DNA of 64,000 bases from DASSUW01 sp963789005 (GTDB lineage Bacteria; Actinomycetota; Thermoleophilia; Solirubrobacterales; Solirubrobacteraceae): assembly GCA_963789005.1 (NCBI GenBank), contig CAWBIZ010000015.1, forward strand, positions 496,001 to 560,000, given 5' to 3'. How positions within the stretch are numbered: position 1 is the first letter of the stretch; each line of letters begins with the position of its first letter. The notes under the pieces were generated by a model. It did no database searches and was not told the DNA's origin. It worked only from the letters and a program-made list of their open reading frames with translations. Shown piece by piece: positions 46,261-54,936 of the stretch. The translations under genes were made by a program, and so were the position numbers.

Positions 46261-47472
46261 TCAGTAGCCGAGCTTGGCCAGGCGCTCGGCCTCGGCCTGG
46301 CGCTTGGCCTCGCGCTCTGCGCGGCGCTCGTCGTCGCGGTCCTTGCGCTGGCCGTCGCTGTCCACGTGGACGATGCGGACGGAGGAGCGGAAGGCGCCGT
46401 CGCGGCCGTGCTCCTCGAGCTCCTCGCGGCGGGCGGGCCGGCCTCGGTCGCGGTCGCCGCGATCTCCGCGGTAGCCGCCTCCGCCGCCGCCTGGGCGGTC
46501 CGAGCGGCGCCCGCGGCCGCCTCCGCCGCGGCCGCCTCTGCGGTCGTCGCCGGACTGGCGCGGGTTGACGATCGCCTTGACGTCGCGCACCGGGGTCGCC
46601 GCGAGCCGGACCCACGCCGTGAAGACTGGATCGCCGGGCTTGTGGCCGGCGGCCTGCTCGGCGCACACCGAAGACCACTTCATCGTCTCGCCGTCGTCCC
46701 GGCGCTTGGGCTGCAGCGCCTCGCGGACGGCCTCGCCGCCGCCGACGCGCTCGATCGCCGCGACAAGCCGCGCCTGCGCCCGCGCGGAGCGGCTCGGCGA
46801 CGTCGCGGGCGGCCCTGAGGGCTGCGGCGCCGCGGGTGCGGGAGCGGCCGGCGCCTCCTCGGCGGGAGCCTCCGCGGCGGGCTGCTCGGCCTCAGGCTCG
46901 GCGGCCGGAGCGGGCTCCGGCTCCGGCTCATTGGCCTCGACCGCGGCCTGCTCCTGCTTGCGCAGCTCGGTCAGCTTTGCGAAGAACGTCCGCCGGTGCC
47001 GCTCGGCGGCGGTCAGCCGCCGCCGGCGCCGAGGCCGCTCGCCCTGGCCACCGCGGGAAGGCGCCGCGGGGGTCGCTACCGCGCCTTCGGCGACCGGCGC
47101 GTCGGCCGCAGGAGCCTCGACCGCGGGCGGCGTCTCCGCGGCGGGCGCCGTGTCGACGGGAGGCGTGTCCGCCACTGGCGGCGTCTCGGCCGCGGGTGCC
47201 GTGTCGACGGGAGGCGTGTCCGCCACTGGCGGCGTCTCGGCCGCGGGTGCCGTGTCGACGGGAGGCGCTTCTGCCTCAGCGGGCGGTGTCTCCGCGACGG
47301 CCGCAGGCGCCGCCTCGGGCTCGGCCGGTGGCGTCTCCGCTACGGGCGCCGCTTCTGCTGGCGCCGCCTCGGGGGCTTCGGGCGGGGTTGGATCGGTCTT
47401 GCCTTCGGCGGCCGTCGGCTCGTCGGACGGTGGGGCCGGTTCCTGGTCCTGAGGGCGTGGCGTGTCCGTCAT
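46261..47472 (-). CDS. repetitive Pro/Ala/Glu-rich and RGG-rich basic protein
   Basis: I do not recognise this 403-residue protein as a whole. Residues about 1-115 are Pro/Ala/Glu-rich with 17-residue repeats containing PPVDTAPAAETPPVAD. A basic segment, RPRRRRRLTAAERHRRTFFAK, leads into a helix. About residues 230-310 form the only ordered-looking region (RSARAQARLVAAIERVGGG, then WSSVCAEQAAGHKPGDPVFTAWVRLA). The C-terminus is RGG/RGD-rich and highly charged. RGG boxes suggest nucleic acid binding. It is divergent from polA and 10 bp upstream of the malic enzyme gene. Confidence 0.75.
   Translation of the reverse strand: MTDTPRPQDQEPAPPSDEPTAAEGKTDPTPPEAPEAAPAEAAPVAETPPAEPEAAPAAVAETPPAEAEAPPVDTAPAAETPPVADTPPVDTAPAAETPPVADTPPVDTAPAAETPPAVEAPAADAPVAEGAVATPAAPSRGGQGERPRRRRRLTAAERHRRTFFAKLTELRKQEQAAVEANEPEPEPAPAAEPEAEQPAAEAPAEEAPAAPAPAAPQPSGPPATSPSRSARAQARLVAAIERVGGGEAVREALQPKRRDDGETMKWSSVCAEQAAGHKPGDPVFTAWVRLAATPVRDVKAIVNPRQSGDDRRGGRGGGGRGRRSDRPGGGGGGYRGDRGDRDRGRPARREELEEHGRDGAFRSSVRIVHVDSDGQRKDRDDERRAEREAKRQAEAERLAKLGY
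47147..47248. repeat. two identical 51-bp tandem repeats in the repetitive protein gene
   Basis: Bases 47147-47197 and 47198-47248 are identical, and a partial, diverged third copy follows. They encode the 17-residue acidic/Pro repeats. Perfect identity suggests recent expansion or contraction. Confidence 0.9.
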
Positions 47473-47568
47473 CGGGGCTGCCGCAGGCGCATGAACTCGC
47501 CAGCATAGCGGCGGACAAGTGGGTGCGGCCCCACGGGTAACGCCCCGGCTACTAGCCTTCGGAGGCGC

Positions 47569-50166
47569 ATGCCCAAGACCAACGGAGACGCGCCGCGCGA
47601 GCTGTTCCTGATCGACGGCAACTCGCTCGCCTACCGCGCGTTCTTCGCGCTCCCGGAGTCGATCGCGACCTCCGACGGCCGGCCCACGAACGCGATCTTC
47701 GGCTTCGCCTCGATGCTGGTGAAGATCCTCACCGACTACGGCGAGGTGCCGACCGTCGTCGTGTGGGACGCCGGGATGTCCGGGCGCAAGGAGCTGTCGG
47801 CCGACTACAAGGCGCAGCGCTCGAGCCGCCCCGACCTGCTGAAGCTCCAGTGGCCGCATCTGCGCCCGCTCGTGGAGGCCTTCGGCTACCGCAACATCTC
47901 GGTCGAGGGCTTCGAGGCCGACGACGTGATCGCCGCTCTCGTCGAGCAGGCGCGCGGGCGGGAGATCCCCGTGATGGTCGTCACCGGCGACCGCGACGCC
48001 TACCAGCTCGTCGGCGACGGGGTGCGGATCATGACCACCTCGCGCGGGATCACCGACACGAAGGTCTACGACCGCCAGGGCGTGATCGACCGCTACGGCA
48101 TCCCGCCCGAGCTGGTCCCCGACTTCATCGGCCTCAAGGGCGACACGAGCGACAACATCCCCGGCGTCCCCGGCATCGGCGACAAGACCGCCTCCGAGCT
48201 GCTGCAGCGCTTCGGGGACCTCGAGACGGTGCTGGCCAGCGTCGACGAGATCTCGGGCGCCAAGCGCAAGCAGAACCTCGTCGAGCACGCCGACGCCGCG
48301 CGGCTCTCCAAGCAGCTCGCCACGATGGTCCGCGACGTCCCGATCGACCTCGACCTCGAGGCCGAGCTCACCCAGACCCCGGACCGCGCGAACCTGCGCA
48401 CGGTCTTCCGCGAGTGGGAGCTGCGCGACCCGCTGCGGCGTCTGGAGGAGGCGCTGGCCGTCGCCGAGATGGAGGCGATCCCGCGCCCCGAGGCGGCCGA
48501 GGCCCGCACCGTGCCGGTGCGCAACGATGCCACCGCGGCCGATGTCGCCGCGCTCGCGGGCGACGAGCTGATCCTGATCGCGGAGGCGCCCGAGGTCCCG
48601 GAAGGGGAGCTGCTCCCGCGCGAGCCGCGCTGGCGCTTCGGCGCCTACGCCGGCGGCCCGATCGCGCTGGCGGGCGAGGTCGACGACCCCGCCGAGCTCG
48701 TGCGCGCCGCCGGTGACCGCCCGGTGCTCGCCCACGACGCCAAGGCGCTCGGCGACGTCCCCGCCAACCTCGTGTTCGACACCCAGATCGGCGCCTACCT
48801 GCTCGACCCCGCGCGCCGCGGCTTCCCGCTCGACGAGTTGGCCGAGGAGCGCGGCCTGGCCGTCACCGCCGACGACGAGAACGCCGCCCGCGCCGTGCTC
48901 GTCCACGACCTCGCCGCGCTCCAGCGCGAGCAGCTGCGAGAGCGCGGCCTGACCGACCTGCTGACCGACATCGAGCTGCCGCTCGTGCACGTCCTGCGCG
49001 AGACCGAGAAGATGGGCATCAAGCTCGACACCCGGCGCCTGGAGGAAGCCGCCAGCCGCATCCGGATCGATGCGCAGCAGCTCGAGCGCGAGATCTGGGA
49101 GATCGCGGGCGAGGAGTTCATGATCGGCTCGCCGCAGCAGCTCGCCGAGGTCCTGTTCGTCAAGCTCGGCCTCTCCCGCAAGCGGCGCGGCAAGACCGGC
49201 TTCAGCACCGACGCGCGGGTGCTGCAGGCGATCCGCGACGAGCACGAGATCATCCCCAAGATCGAGCGCTGGCGGGAGCTGACCAAGCTCGTGCAGACCT
49301 ACCTCGATGCGCTGCCGGCCTGGATCGGCGACGACGGGCGACTGCACACGACGTTCCTGCAGACCAACGCCGCCACCGGCCGCCTGGCCTCGATCAACCC
49401 CAACCTCCAGAACATCCCGATCCGGACCGAGACCGGGCGCGTGATCCGCGAGTGCTTCGTGGCCGAGCCCGGCAACGTGCTCACGTCGGTCGACTACGAG
49501 CAGGTCGAGCTGCGCGTGCTCGCCCACATCGCCGACGAGCAGGTGCTGCGCGACATCTTCCTGCGCGGTGAGGACGTGCACACCGAGACCGCGTCGAAGG
49601 TCTTCGAGGTCCCGCCCGAGCAGCTCGACCACGGGATGCGCTCGAAGGCCAAGATGGTCAACTACGGGATCGTCTACGGGCTGAGCGCCTACGGGCTCGC
49701 CGACCGCCTGCAGATCGCGCAGGAGGAGGCGCAGGAGTTCATCGACCGCTACCTGGAGCGCTTCCCGGCCGTCGCCCAGTTCATGAAGGACGCGGTCGAG
49801 CAGGCCGAGCAGCACGGCTACGTGTCGACGCTGTTCGGGCGCCGCCGGCAGATCCCCGAGATCCGCGCCCGCAACTGGCAGACGCGGAAGCTGGGGGAGC
49901 GGCTCGCCGTCAACTCCGTGATCCAGGGCACGGCGGCGGACATCATCAAGGTGGCGATGGTCCGCACGCACGACGCGCTGGCCGTCGAGGGCCTGCAGAC
50001 GCGCGTGATCCTGCAGATCCACGACGAGCTGCTGGCCGAGGGCCCCGCGGAGGAGGCCGAGCCTGCCGCCGCGATCATCGCGCGCGAGATGGTGGCCGCC
50101 GCCAAGCTCGACCCGCCGCTCGAGGTCGACGTCGGCAGCGGCCCCAACTGGCTGGCGGCGAAGTAG
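47569..50166 (+). CDS. polA: DNA polymerase I
   Basis: This repair and Okazaki-fragment polymerase spans 865 residues. The 5'-3' exonuclease domain (1-290) has GFEADDVIAALV and GDTSDNIPGVPGIGDKTA. The 3'-5' exonuclease-like domain (about 305-450) lacks the DFET-type metal ligands, so proofreading is probably absent. The polymerase domain has motif A as DYEQVELRVLAH (usually DYSQIELR), motif B RSKAKMVNYGIVYG and motif C QIHDELL. A GGAGG 3 nt before the ATG marks this as a leadered gene. Confidence 0.97.
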   Translation: MPKTNGDAPRELFLIDGNSLAYRAFFALPESIATSDGRPTNAIFGFASMLVKILTDYGEVPTVVVWDAGMSGRKELSADYKAQRSSRPDLLKLQWPHLRPLVEAFGYRNISVEGFEADDVIAALVEQARGREIPVMVVTGDRDAYQLVGDGVRIMTTSRGITDTKVYDRQGVIDRYGIPPELVPDFIGLKGDTSDNIPGVPGIGDKTASELLQRFGDLETVLASVDEISGAKRKQNLVEHADAARLSKQLATMVRDVPIDLDLEAELTQTPDRANLRTVFREWELRDPLRRLEEALAVAEMEAIPRPEAAEARTVPVRNDATAADVAALAGDELILIAEAPEVPEGELLPREPRWRFGAYAGGPIALAGEVDDPAELVRAAGDRPVLAHDAKALGDVPANLVFDTQIGAYLLDPARRGFPLDELAEERGLAVTADDENAARAVLVHDLAALQREQLRERGLTDLLTDIELPLVHVLRETEKMGIKLDTRRLEEAASRIRIDAQQLEREIWEIAGEEFMIGSPQQLAEVLFVKLGLSRKRRGKTGFSTDARVLQAIRDEHEIIPKIERWRELTKLVQTYLDALPAWIGDDGRLHTTFLQTNAATGRLASINPNLQNIPIRTETGRVIRECFVAEPGNVLTSVDYEQVELRVLAHIADEQVLRDIFLRGEDVHTETASKVFEVPPEQLDHGMRSKAKMVNYGIVYGLSAYGLADRLQIAQEEAQEFIDRYLERFPAVAQFMKDAVEQAEQHGYVSTLFGRRRQIPEIRARNWQTRKLGERLAVNSVIQGTAADIIKVAMVRTHDALAVEGLQTRVILQIHDELLAEGPAEEAEPAAAIIAREMVAAAKLDPPLEVDVGSGPNWLAAK

Positions 50167-50167
50167 C

Positions 50168-50584
50168 TCAGCCGCGCGTCAGCGCGGGCGCCTCGCCCGG
50201 CGGCACCTCGCGGTAGTCGGGCAGCTCCTTGAGCACCTGCTCGGCGCCCGCCGGCGCGTAGATGGCGAGGATGACCATCGGCTCGTAGCCGGTGTTGACC
50301 GTGGAGTGGAAGGCGCCCTTGGGGATGAACACCGTCTGGCCGGCGCGGACGGCGAACGGCTCGCCGTCGTCGACCATCTGGTCGCCCTCGCCGGCGAGGA
50401 TGTAGAGGATCTCGTCGGCGTCGGGATGGTTGTGGCGGTCGTGGCCCTTCCCGGGGAGCAGGATGACGTGCATCATGCTCACGGCCGGGTCCTCGGTGTT
50501 GTCCGTGGCCACCAGCGGCTTGATGACGCCCCAGTCGAACGTCATGGTCGGCAGGGAGGACGGGTCAACCAGCTTCGATGCCAC
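50168..50584 (-). CDS. cupin-domain protein
   Basis: The 138-residue single cupin has metal motif 1 as GKGHDRHNHPDADEILYILAGEG and motif 2 as GQTVFIPKGAFHSTVN. It is likely a metal-dependent small-molecule-binding or enzyme protein in the cytoplasm. It is the last gene of an operon with two Tm-1-like genes (overlap 20 bp), suggesting a shared substrate. Its stop is one base from the polA stop on the other strand. Confidence 0.87.
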   Translation of the reverse strand: MASKLVDPSSLPTMTFDWGVIKPLVATDNTEDPAVSMMHVILLPGKGHDRHNHPDADEILYILAGEGDQMVDDGEPFAVRAGQTVFIPKGAFHSTVNTGYEPMVILAIYAPAGAEQVLKELPDYREVPPGEAPALTRG

Positions 50585-51401
50585 GGCTCAGCTCCTTGAA
50601 TCGCTTCATGTTCTCGGTCATGGCCACCTCGGTCGGCAGCCGCTCCATGCTCGAGGCGCCGTAGAAGCCGGCGATGCCCTCCGTGCGGTCGAGCACGTAT
50701 TGCGCGTCCTCGGGCTCGGCGAGCGGGCCGCCGTGGCAGAGCACGATCACGTCCGGCCGCACCGCGACCGCCGCGTCGCGCATGGCCTGGATCTCGACCA
50801 CGCAGTCGTCGAGCGTCTTCGCCGTCTGGGCGCCGATCGAGCCCTTTGTGGTCAGCCCCATGTGTGGCACGAGCACGTCGGCGCCCGCCTCGGTCATCGC
50901 CACCGCCTGGTCGGGATCGAAGACGTACGGCGTGGTCAGCAGGCCCATCGCGGCGGCCGCGCGGATCATGTCGGTCTCGAGGGCGTAGCTCATGCCCGTC
51001 TCCTCGAGGTTGGCCCGGAACGTGCCGTCGATCAGCCCGACGGTCGGGAAGTTCTGCACGCCCGCGAAGCCGGCGTCCGCCACCTGGCGCAGGAAGACGT
51101 CCATCAGCCGGAACGGGTCGGTCCCACAGACGCCGGCGACGACCGGCGTGTCGCGCACCACCGGCAGCACCTCGCCGGCCATCTCCATGACGATCGCGTT
51201 GGCGTCGCCGTACGGCATCAGCCCGGCGAGCGAGCCGCGACCGGCCATCCGGTAGCGGCCCGAGTTGTAGATCACGATCAGGTCGACGCCGCCCGCCTCC
51301 TCGCACTTGGCCGACAGCCCGGTGCCGGCGCCCGCGCCGATGATCACACCGCCGCCGTCGAGCGTGCGCCGCAGCTTGGCGCGCGCCTCGTCGCCGGTCA
51401 T
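50565..51401 (-). CDS. TIM-barrel phosphoenolpyruvate hydrolase-like protein (Tm-1 C-terminal half)
   Basis: The 278 residues show a TIM barrel opening IIGAGAGTGLSAKCEEAGGVD, then IVIYNSGRYRMAGRGSLAGL and LCHGGPLAEPEDAQYVL near the end, typical of the PEP-hydrolase-like family that corresponds to the C-terminal part of the plant resistance protein Tm-1. The ATG overlaps the stop of the UPF0261 gene (ATGA). The reaction is not established; the domain is related to PEP mutase-like barrels. Confidence 0.88.
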   Translation of the reverse strand: MTGDEARAKLRRTLDGGGVIIGAGAGTGLSAKCEEAGGVDLIVIYNSGRYRMAGRGSLAGLMPYGDANAIVMEMAGEVLPVVRDTPVVAGVCGTDPFRLMDVFLRQVADAGFAGVQNFPTVGLIDGTFRANLEETGMSYALETDMIRAAAAMGLLTTPYVFDPDQAVAMTEAGADVLVPHMGLTTKGSIGAQTAKTLDDCVVEIQAMRDAAVAVRPDVIVLCHGGPLAEPEDAQYVLDRTEGIAGFYGASSMERLPTEVAMTENMKRFKELSRGIEAG

Positions 51402-52612
51402 CGCGCCGCCATGTACTCGTCGAGCTTGGCCGCCATCGCGTCGGCGAACGCGGGATCGTTGACGTCGCAGTCCATCTCGACCAGCTCGACGCGCTCGTCG
51501 AGCCCCTCGCGCAGCGCGGCGAAGAGCGCCTCGTCGGCCTCCGGGTCGTGGAACGGCTGGCCCTCGACGTCGATCATCGACACGCCGGCGAGCGGAAGGA
51601 ACAATGCTGTGGGGCCGGTCGCGGCGGAGAGCTTGCGGGCGATCCGGCGCCCCAGCTCCGCGGACTCCTCGCGCGTGGTCCGCATCAGCGTGACCGACGG
51701 GTTGTGCACGTACAGGTTGCGGTCCTCGAACTGCGGCGGGACCGAGGCGCGGGCGCCGAAGTTGACCATGTCGAGTGCGCCCACGGAGACGACCTGGGGG
51801 AGGCCGAGGCGCCCGGCCGCCTCGAGGCGGTCCGGTCCGGCGGAGAGCACCCCGCCGACGAGGTCGTCGCACAGCTCGGTGGTGGTGGCGTCGAGCACGC
51901 CGTCGAGGTGGCCCGACTCCATCAGGCCTTCCATCGCCCGGCCGCCGGCGCCGGTGGCGTGGAAGGTGAGCACCTCGTAGCCGCGCTGCTCCAGCGCCTC
52001 GCGCGCGTGCGTGACGCACGGCGTGGTCACGCCGAACATCGACGCCGCGATCAGCGGCCGCTGATCGCCGAGCTCGACCGGCGGCGCCTGCATCATCCCG
52101 GCCATCGCGGCCGCGGCGTTGGCGAGGATCTGGCCGGAGATCGAGTTGACGCCGGCGACGTCGGTCACCGACGCCATCAGCGTCACGTCGCTCGCGCCGA
52201 CGTAGTCGGCGGTGTCGCCGGCCGCCATCGTCGAGACCATCAGCTTGGGCGCGCCGACGGGAAGCGCGCGCATGGCCTGCGTCGCGATCGCCGTGCCGCC
52301 CGAGCCGCCGGCGGCCAGCACGCCGCCGATCGTGCCCTCGGCGTAGGCGCGCCGGGCGTACGCCTCCGCGGCCGCGGCCATCGCCGTCACCGCGGCGCCG
52401 CGGTCGCCCGCCTGGGCCAAGGCGTCGGGATCGGCGCCCGTCTCGGCGGCGACCTGGTGCCGCGAGACGTCGGGCTCCGCCCCCACCGGCTCGTTGACGC
52501 CGGCGTCGGCGAGGATGGCGTCGACGCCGTGCAGGCGCAGCCGCTCGCGCAGGTACGCGTACTCCGCGCCCTTCGTGTCGAGCGTGCCGACGAGCAGGAC
52601 GGTCCTCTCCAC
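51398..52612 (-). CDS. UPF0261/Tm-1-like ATP-binding protein (Tm-1 N-terminal half)
   Basis: The 404 residues begin TVLLVGTLDTKGAEYAYLRERL and contain VLAAGGSGGTAIATQAMRALPVG, VSTMAAGDT and SMFGVTTPCV, the UPF0261 family hallmarks. In plants and fungi this domain is fused to the TIM barrel encoded by the next gene; here they are separate but coupled. The GTG start has a good GGGGGAG Shine-Dalgarno 4 nt upstream, so this operon is leadered. Physiological role is unknown. Confidence 0.88.
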   Translation of the reverse strand: MERTVLLVGTLDTKGAEYAYLRERLRLHGVDAILADAGVNEPVGAEPDVSRHQVAAETGADPDALAQAGDRGAAVTAMAAAAEAYARRAYAEGTIGGVLAAGGSGGTAIATQAMRALPVGAPKLMVSTMAAGDTADYVGASDVTLMASVTDVAGVNSISGQILANAAAAMAGMMQAPPVELGDQRPLIAASMFGVTTPCVTHAREALEQRGYEVLTFHATGAGGRAMEGLMESGHLDGVLDATTTELCDDLVGGVLSAGPDRLEAAGRLGLPQVVSVGALDMVNFGARASVPPQFEDRNLYVHNPSVTLMRTTREESAELGRRIARKLSAATGPTALFLPLAGVSMIDVEGQPFHDPEADEALFAALREGLDERVELVEMDCDVNDPAFADAMAAKLDEYMAAR

Positions 52613-52654
52613 TGCGCTCCCCCTTCCGGCTGAACCCCGGCCGACCCTACCAAT

Positions 52655-52660
52655 TAGGAT
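52655..52660 (+). promoter_or_regulatory. -10 box of the CoxG-like gene, leaderless
   Basis: TAGGAT lies 9 nt before the ATG at 52670 in the 57-bp space between divergent genes. Confidence 0.45.
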
Positions 52661-52669
52661 CCCGCCCCC

Positions 52670-53395
52670 ATGAAGCTGGAAAACGAGTTCACCGTCCCCG
52701 CACCCGTCGACCGCGCCTGGGAGGTGCTGCTCGACCTCGAGCGGGTCGCGCCGTGCCTGCCCGGCGCCGCGATCGACGGCCGCGAGGGCGACGCGCACAC
52801 GGGCACGATGACCGTCAAGATCGGCCCGATCACGGCGCGCTACAAGGGCACCGTGAAGATCGAGGAGTCCGACGAGCAGGCCCACCGCGCCGTCATGCGC
52901 GCGCAGGCGCGCGACGCGCGCGGTCAGGGCACGGCGGCCGCCACGATCACCTCGAGCATGGAGGCGGTCGCCGACGGCACGCGCGTCCGGGTGGAGACCG
53001 ACATGCGGATCACCGGCCCGGCGGCGCAGTTCGGCCGCGGGGTGATGCAGGACGTGAGCGCCAAGATGATGGGTCGCTTCGCCGAGTGCCTCGCGGGCCT
53101 GATGGGGGACGACGGCGCACCCGCCGCCGGCGCTGCGCCGGCCGAGGAGGCGACCGACGCCTTGCCGGCTGAGGAGAAGCCCGCGCCGGCCGAGGAGAAG
53201 CCCGCGCCGGCCGAGGAGAAGCCCGCGCCTGCCGCCGCCGCTCCGCCGCCATCGCCATCGCCACCGCCGCGACCCACCGAGGAGGTCCTCGACCTCGGCG
53301 AGGTGAGCCGCGACGCCGTGCTCAAGCGCGTCGCCCCCGTGGCCGCGGGGGCGCTCGGCCTGCTGCTGCTCCTGGTCTTGCGAAGGCGCCGCTGA
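52670..53395 (+). CDS. CoxG/SRPBCC-family protein with C-terminal membrane anchor
   Basis: The 241 residues have an SRPBCC lipid/ligand-binding domain (1-150, FTVPAPVDRAWEVLLDLERVAPCLPGA, IGPITARYKGTV) typical of CoxG, which recruits CO dehydrogenase to the membrane. A linker with three PAEEKPA repeats (about 53165-53230), a Pro/Ser stretch and a final transmembrane helix with Arg-rich end follow. No CO dehydrogenase genes are visible, so the partner is unknown. Divergent from the Tm-1-like operon. Confidence 0.85.
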   Translation: MKLENEFTVPAPVDRAWEVLLDLERVAPCLPGAAIDGREGDAHTGTMTVKIGPITARYKGTVKIEESDEQAHRAVMRAQARDARGQGTAAATITSSMEAVADGTRVRVETDMRITGPAAQFGRGVMQDVSAKMMGRFAECLAGLMGDDGAPAAGAAPAEEATDALPAEEKPAPAEEKPAPAEEKPAPAAAAPPPSPSPPPRPTEEVLDLGEVSRDAVLKRVAPVAAGALGLLLLLVLRRRR

Positions 53396-53412
53396 GGACC
53401 GATACTGCGGGC

Positions 53413-53661
53413 ATGCCGCGCCGGTCCTCGAGCATGCTCGCGACGCTGACGGCGACGTTCTGGGTCCTCGTGCTGGCGGTCGTCGTGCTGTTCGCGTTCT
53501 TCGTCGCCCTCGGAGCGTTCTCGCCGGGCGAGGTGGTGGGCCTCACGATCGGGGTCGTGGTCCTCGCGCTGCTGTGGGTCGGCCACGCGCTGTGGGACTC
53601 GCGGCACCGCGATCCGCACGATCCGGCGATGGTCCGCGCCCGCGAGCGCCGCGGCTTCTGA
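53413..53661 (+). CDS. small two-helix membrane protein
   Basis: The 82 residues have two transmembrane helices (about 9-33 and 39-60) and a basic/acidic tail ending HDPAMVRARERRGF. It starts 17 nt after the CoxG-like gene. I do not recognise a family. GC3 is high across the frame. A GATACT sequence 6 nt before the ATG could be a leaderless promoter. Confidence 0.7.
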   Translation: MPRRSSSMLATLTATFWVLVLAVVVLFAFFVALGAFSPGEVVGLTIGVVVLALLWVGHALWDSRHRDPHDPAMVRARERRGF

Positions 53662-53672
53662 GCTCCGCCGGA

Positions 53673-53678
53673 TAACGT
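53673..53678 (+). promoter_or_regulatory. -10 box of the aminotransferase gene, leaderless
   Basis: TAACGT lies 7 nt before the ATG at 53686. This supports that ATG over the GTG at 53677, which falls inside the box. Confidence 0.4.
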
Positions 53679-53685
53679 GCCGGGC

Positions 53686-54936
53686 ATGGCCGTACGCGCA
53701 GCCACCACCCGCTTCTGGCACCCGTTCGCCGACATGGGCGCCGTCAGCCGCGACGAGCTGCTGATCGTCCGCGGCGAAGGCGTCCATGTCTTCGACGCCG
53801 ACGGCAAGCGCTATCTCGACGCCACCGCCAGCCTCTGGTACGCGAACATCGGCCACGGCCGCGAGGAGGTCGCGGACGCCGTCGCCGAGCAGATCCGCAC
53901 GCTCGAGGCGTACTCCACGTTCGGCGAGTTCGGCAACGAGCCCGCCAACCGCCTGACCCAGCGCCTCGCCGCCGAGGCGCCGATGGCCGACGCGCGGGTG
54001 TTCCTGGCCTCGGGCGGCGGCGACGCGATCGACACGGCGGCGAAGATCGCCCGCCGCCACTGGGCGCTGCGCGGGCAGCCGGAGCGCGTCCACCTGATCT
54101 CGCGCACGCAGGGCTACCACGGGACGCACGGCTTCGGCACGAGCCTCGGCGGGATCGAGGCCAACGTGACCAACTGGGGCCCGCTCGTGCCGCAGGTCTC
54201 CGCCGTCCCGTTCGACTCGCTCGAAGCGCTCGAGGCCGAGATCCTGCGCGTCGGGCCGGAGCGCGTGGCCGCCTTCTTCTGCGAGCCCGTGATCGGCGCC
54301 GGCGGCGTGCACCCGCCGCCCGACGGCTACATCGAGGGCGTCGCCGACCTGTGCGCCGAGCACGGCGTGCTCTTCGTCGTCGACAGCGTGATCTGCGGCT
54401 TCGGGCGGCTCGGCACGTGGTTCGGGATCGAGCGCTGGGAGGACGTGCAGCCGGATCTGATCACGTTCGCCAAGGGCGTCACGTCCGGCTACCTGCCGCT
54501 AGGCGGCGTGATCGCGTCAGGCGAGGTGGCCGCGCCGTTCTTCGACGAGCCGGGCGGCCCGATGCTCCGCCACGGCGCCACCTACGCCGGCCATCCGACG
54601 TGCTGCGCGGCGGCGCTCGCCGTGCTCGACATCTACGACCGCGAGGACCTGATCCCGCGCGGGCGCGAGCTCGAGCGCCCGCTGGCCGACGCGCTCGCCC
54701 CGCTCGCCGACCATCCGGCCGTGGCCGAGGTCCGCAGCGGGCTCGGCCTGCTGGCGGCGGTGCAGCTCGCCGAGCCCGGCGCGGCGCCCGCGGCCGCGGC
54801 GGGGGCACGCGAGGCCGGCGTGATCGTCCGCCCGCTGTTCGGGGCGCTCGCGATGTCGCCGCCGCTGGTGGTCGAGCACGAGCACCTCCAGCAGCTCGCC
54901 GACGGGCTGCGGGCGGGGCTGGACCGGGTCGTATGA
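53686..54936 (+). CDS. class III PLP aminotransferase
   Basis: This fold-type I omega-amino acid aminotransferase type has 416 residues. It has TTRFWHPFADMG at the start, SGGGDAIDTAAKIARRHW, a PLP Asp in VVDSVICGFGRLG, and the Schiff-base lysine in LITFAKGVTSGYLPLGGV (about 270). Family members normally read DEVxTGFGR; the Glu is Ser here, a change near the cofactor that could alter specificity. The next gene, a SIS protein, is coupled by ATGA. The amine substrate is unknown. Confidence 0.9.
   Translation: MAVRAATTRFWHPFADMGAVSRDELLIVRGEGVHVFDADGKRYLDATASLWYANIGHGREEVADAVAEQIRTLEAYSTFGEFGNEPANRLTQRLAAEAPMADARVFLASGGGDAIDTAAKIARRHWALRGQPERVHLISRTQGYHGTHGFGTSLGGIEANVTNWGPLVPQVSAVPFDSLEALEAEILRVGPERVAAFFCEPVIGAGGVHPPPDGYIEGVADLCAEHGVLFVVDSVICGFGRLGTWFGIERWEDVQPDLITFAKGVTSGYLPLGGVIASGEVAAPFFDEPGGPMLRHGATYAGHPTCCAAALAVLDIYDREDLIPRGRELERPLADALAPLADHPAVAEVRSGLGLLAAVQLAEPGAAPAAAAGAREAGVIVRPLFGALAMSPPLVVEHEHLQQLADGLRAGLDRVV

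Noticed and set aside
47147..47248. CRISPR array
   Set aside because: The repeats are contiguous 51-bp coding units without unique spacers.
47473..50022. Reverse open frame continuing the repetitive protein upstream through polA
   Set aside because: The extension is pure antisense of polA. The ATG at 47472 starts the region with gene-like codon use.
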